Source: Parasporobacterium sp. (GTDB lineage: Bacteria; Bacillota; Clostridia; Lachnospirales; Lachnospiraceae). Taken from it: a DNA stretch of 64,000 nt. The notes under the pieces were generated by a model. It had not been told where the DNA came from and searched no databases. It was given only the letters and a program-made list of their open reading frames with translations. The stretch is taken from assembly GCA_017459985.1 (NCBI GenBank), contig JAFUBX010000011.1, positions 124,001 to 188,000 of the forward strand, in the 5' to 3' direction. Positions 63,517-64,000 of the stretch are shown here, piece after piece; the first letter of the stretch is position 1; every line of letters starts with the position of its first letter. Both the position numbers and the translations under genes were made by a program.

Positions 63517-64000
63517 TCACCTCTCCAGCCTTTCCAGAAACCGTTTCCAGATCTGCGTCAGATTTGCTTCTGATTTCCCCAGCAGTCTGCTGATCTCTTT
63601 GTTTCTGATCTCCGAGCCCTGCAGAATCACCCGGTCTCTGGTTTCTTTGTCAAAAAATACTCTCCTGCGGATCTCCTCCGCGTATTCTCCTTCCTGATCC
63701 CAGTGGACCAGAAGGCTGGTCAATTTGATTGCAAGGAGTCTGCGGGTTCCTTCCCGGGACTCCAGATATGCCTGTTCGCAGTGTTCCAGGAATTCCCGGA
63801 TCGATTCCCGGGACAAAACCGTTTCCGTAAACTCCCCGCGATCCTTCAGGGTATCAAACAGGGTCAGGGACGCATCCTCCGCCGAAACCGGAGCGTCCCC
63901 GGACCGGGAAACAGAATGTTTATAGATCTCCACCGCTGTCTTCAGCTCTTCATGGGTCATGCCCAGTTCCCGGGTACAGGAATCCAGCACCTGCAGCATC
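63517..64000 (-). CDS. Helix-turn-helix protein, sigma-region-4-like (runs off the window)
   Basis: At least 160 residues, with the frame open to the window edge, so the true start probably lies outside. It is rich in Glu, Arg and Leu. The C-terminal stretch SEIRNKEISRLLGKSEANLTQIWKRFLERLER looks like a helix-turn-helix similar to sigma factor region 4. The rest is helical, with no motif I recognise. It precedes the SH3 protein gene by 7 bp and may regulate it. I do not assign a function. Confidence 0.65.
   Translation of the reverse strand, partial: MLQVLDSCTRELGMTHEELKTAVEIYKHSVSRSGDAPVSAEDASLTLFDTLKDRGEFTETVLSRESIREFLEHCEQAYLESREGTRRLLAIKLTSLLVHWDQEGEYAEEIRRRVFFDKETRDRVILQGSEIRNKEISRLLGKSEANLTQIWKRFLERLER

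Overview
This window looks like chromosomal DNA from an anaerobic, low-redundancy Firmicute, most likely a Lachnospiraceae-type member of the Clostridia with a moderately GC-rich genome. The evidence is a single-chain pyruvate:ferredoxin oxidoreductase, AddAB instead of RecBCD, a primary sigma factor of Gram-positive type, ClpC and RadA, the short HisG plus HisZ arrangement, a two-gene SUF system, many AGGAGG-type ribosome binding sites, and secreted proteins with peptidoglycan-binding and SH3 domains. The family-level assignment is inference; no rRNA is present. Almost everything is on the minus strand. Plus-strand genes are a tRNA-Trp, asnS, an RNase H / L,D-transpeptidase pair, a YkgJ-type protein and one secreted protein.

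Layout. 1-8.5 kb: hisS (cut by the window edge), an MBL-fold hydrolase and rel, a divergent tRNA-Trp, then a GntR-clpC-radA operon whose promoter carries a perfect 14+14 palindrome. 8.6-22.7 kb: a long branched-chain amino acid operon read as ilvB-ilvN-ilvC-ilvD-ilvE, then a LeuA-like protein with lost metal ligands, a fused TIM-barrel/acyl-CoA ligase, and PFOR. Its 5' end has a 31-codon leader peptide packed with Val, Leu and Ile codons, followed by an intrinsic terminator (ribosome-mediated attenuation). A T-box 3' half that lacks its specifier stem sits between ilvE and the LeuA-like gene. 22.8-32.4 kb: a secreted protein with four peptidoglycan-binding domains, a small membrane protein, a MurE-like ligase overlapping lepB, rpoD, a lipid kinase, an aminopeptidase P and minimal sufBC. 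32.6-45.2 kb: asnS, an S66 peptidase, addA-addB, an AEC transporter, and rnhA overlapping an L,D-transpeptidase with an acidic repeat tail. 45.2-47.5 kb: a TraX-family gene, a palindromic repeat array with an exact 61-bp period, and a YkgJ-type protein.

47.5-60.9 kb is an arginine/histidine block: an amino-acid ABC transporter, argG-argH, then hisZ-G-D-C-B-H-A-F-I and an SPFH protein in the same direction. hisE and a histidinol-phosphatase are absent here. The transporter promoter is followed by two ArgR-like half-site repeats 31 bp apart, which fits co-control of arginine uptake. 61-64 kb has a secreted protein, an SH3-domain protein and a helix-turn-helix protein cut by the window edge.

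The most unusual part is the ilv operon. It combines a leader-peptide attenuator, a specifier-less T-box, a catalytically degenerate LeuA paralogue, and an acyl-CoA ligase plus PFOR. The last two could feed branched-chain synthesis by reductive carboxylation of acyl-CoAs; this is a hypothesis. All sequence readings were made by eye; no alignments, folds or database searches were run.
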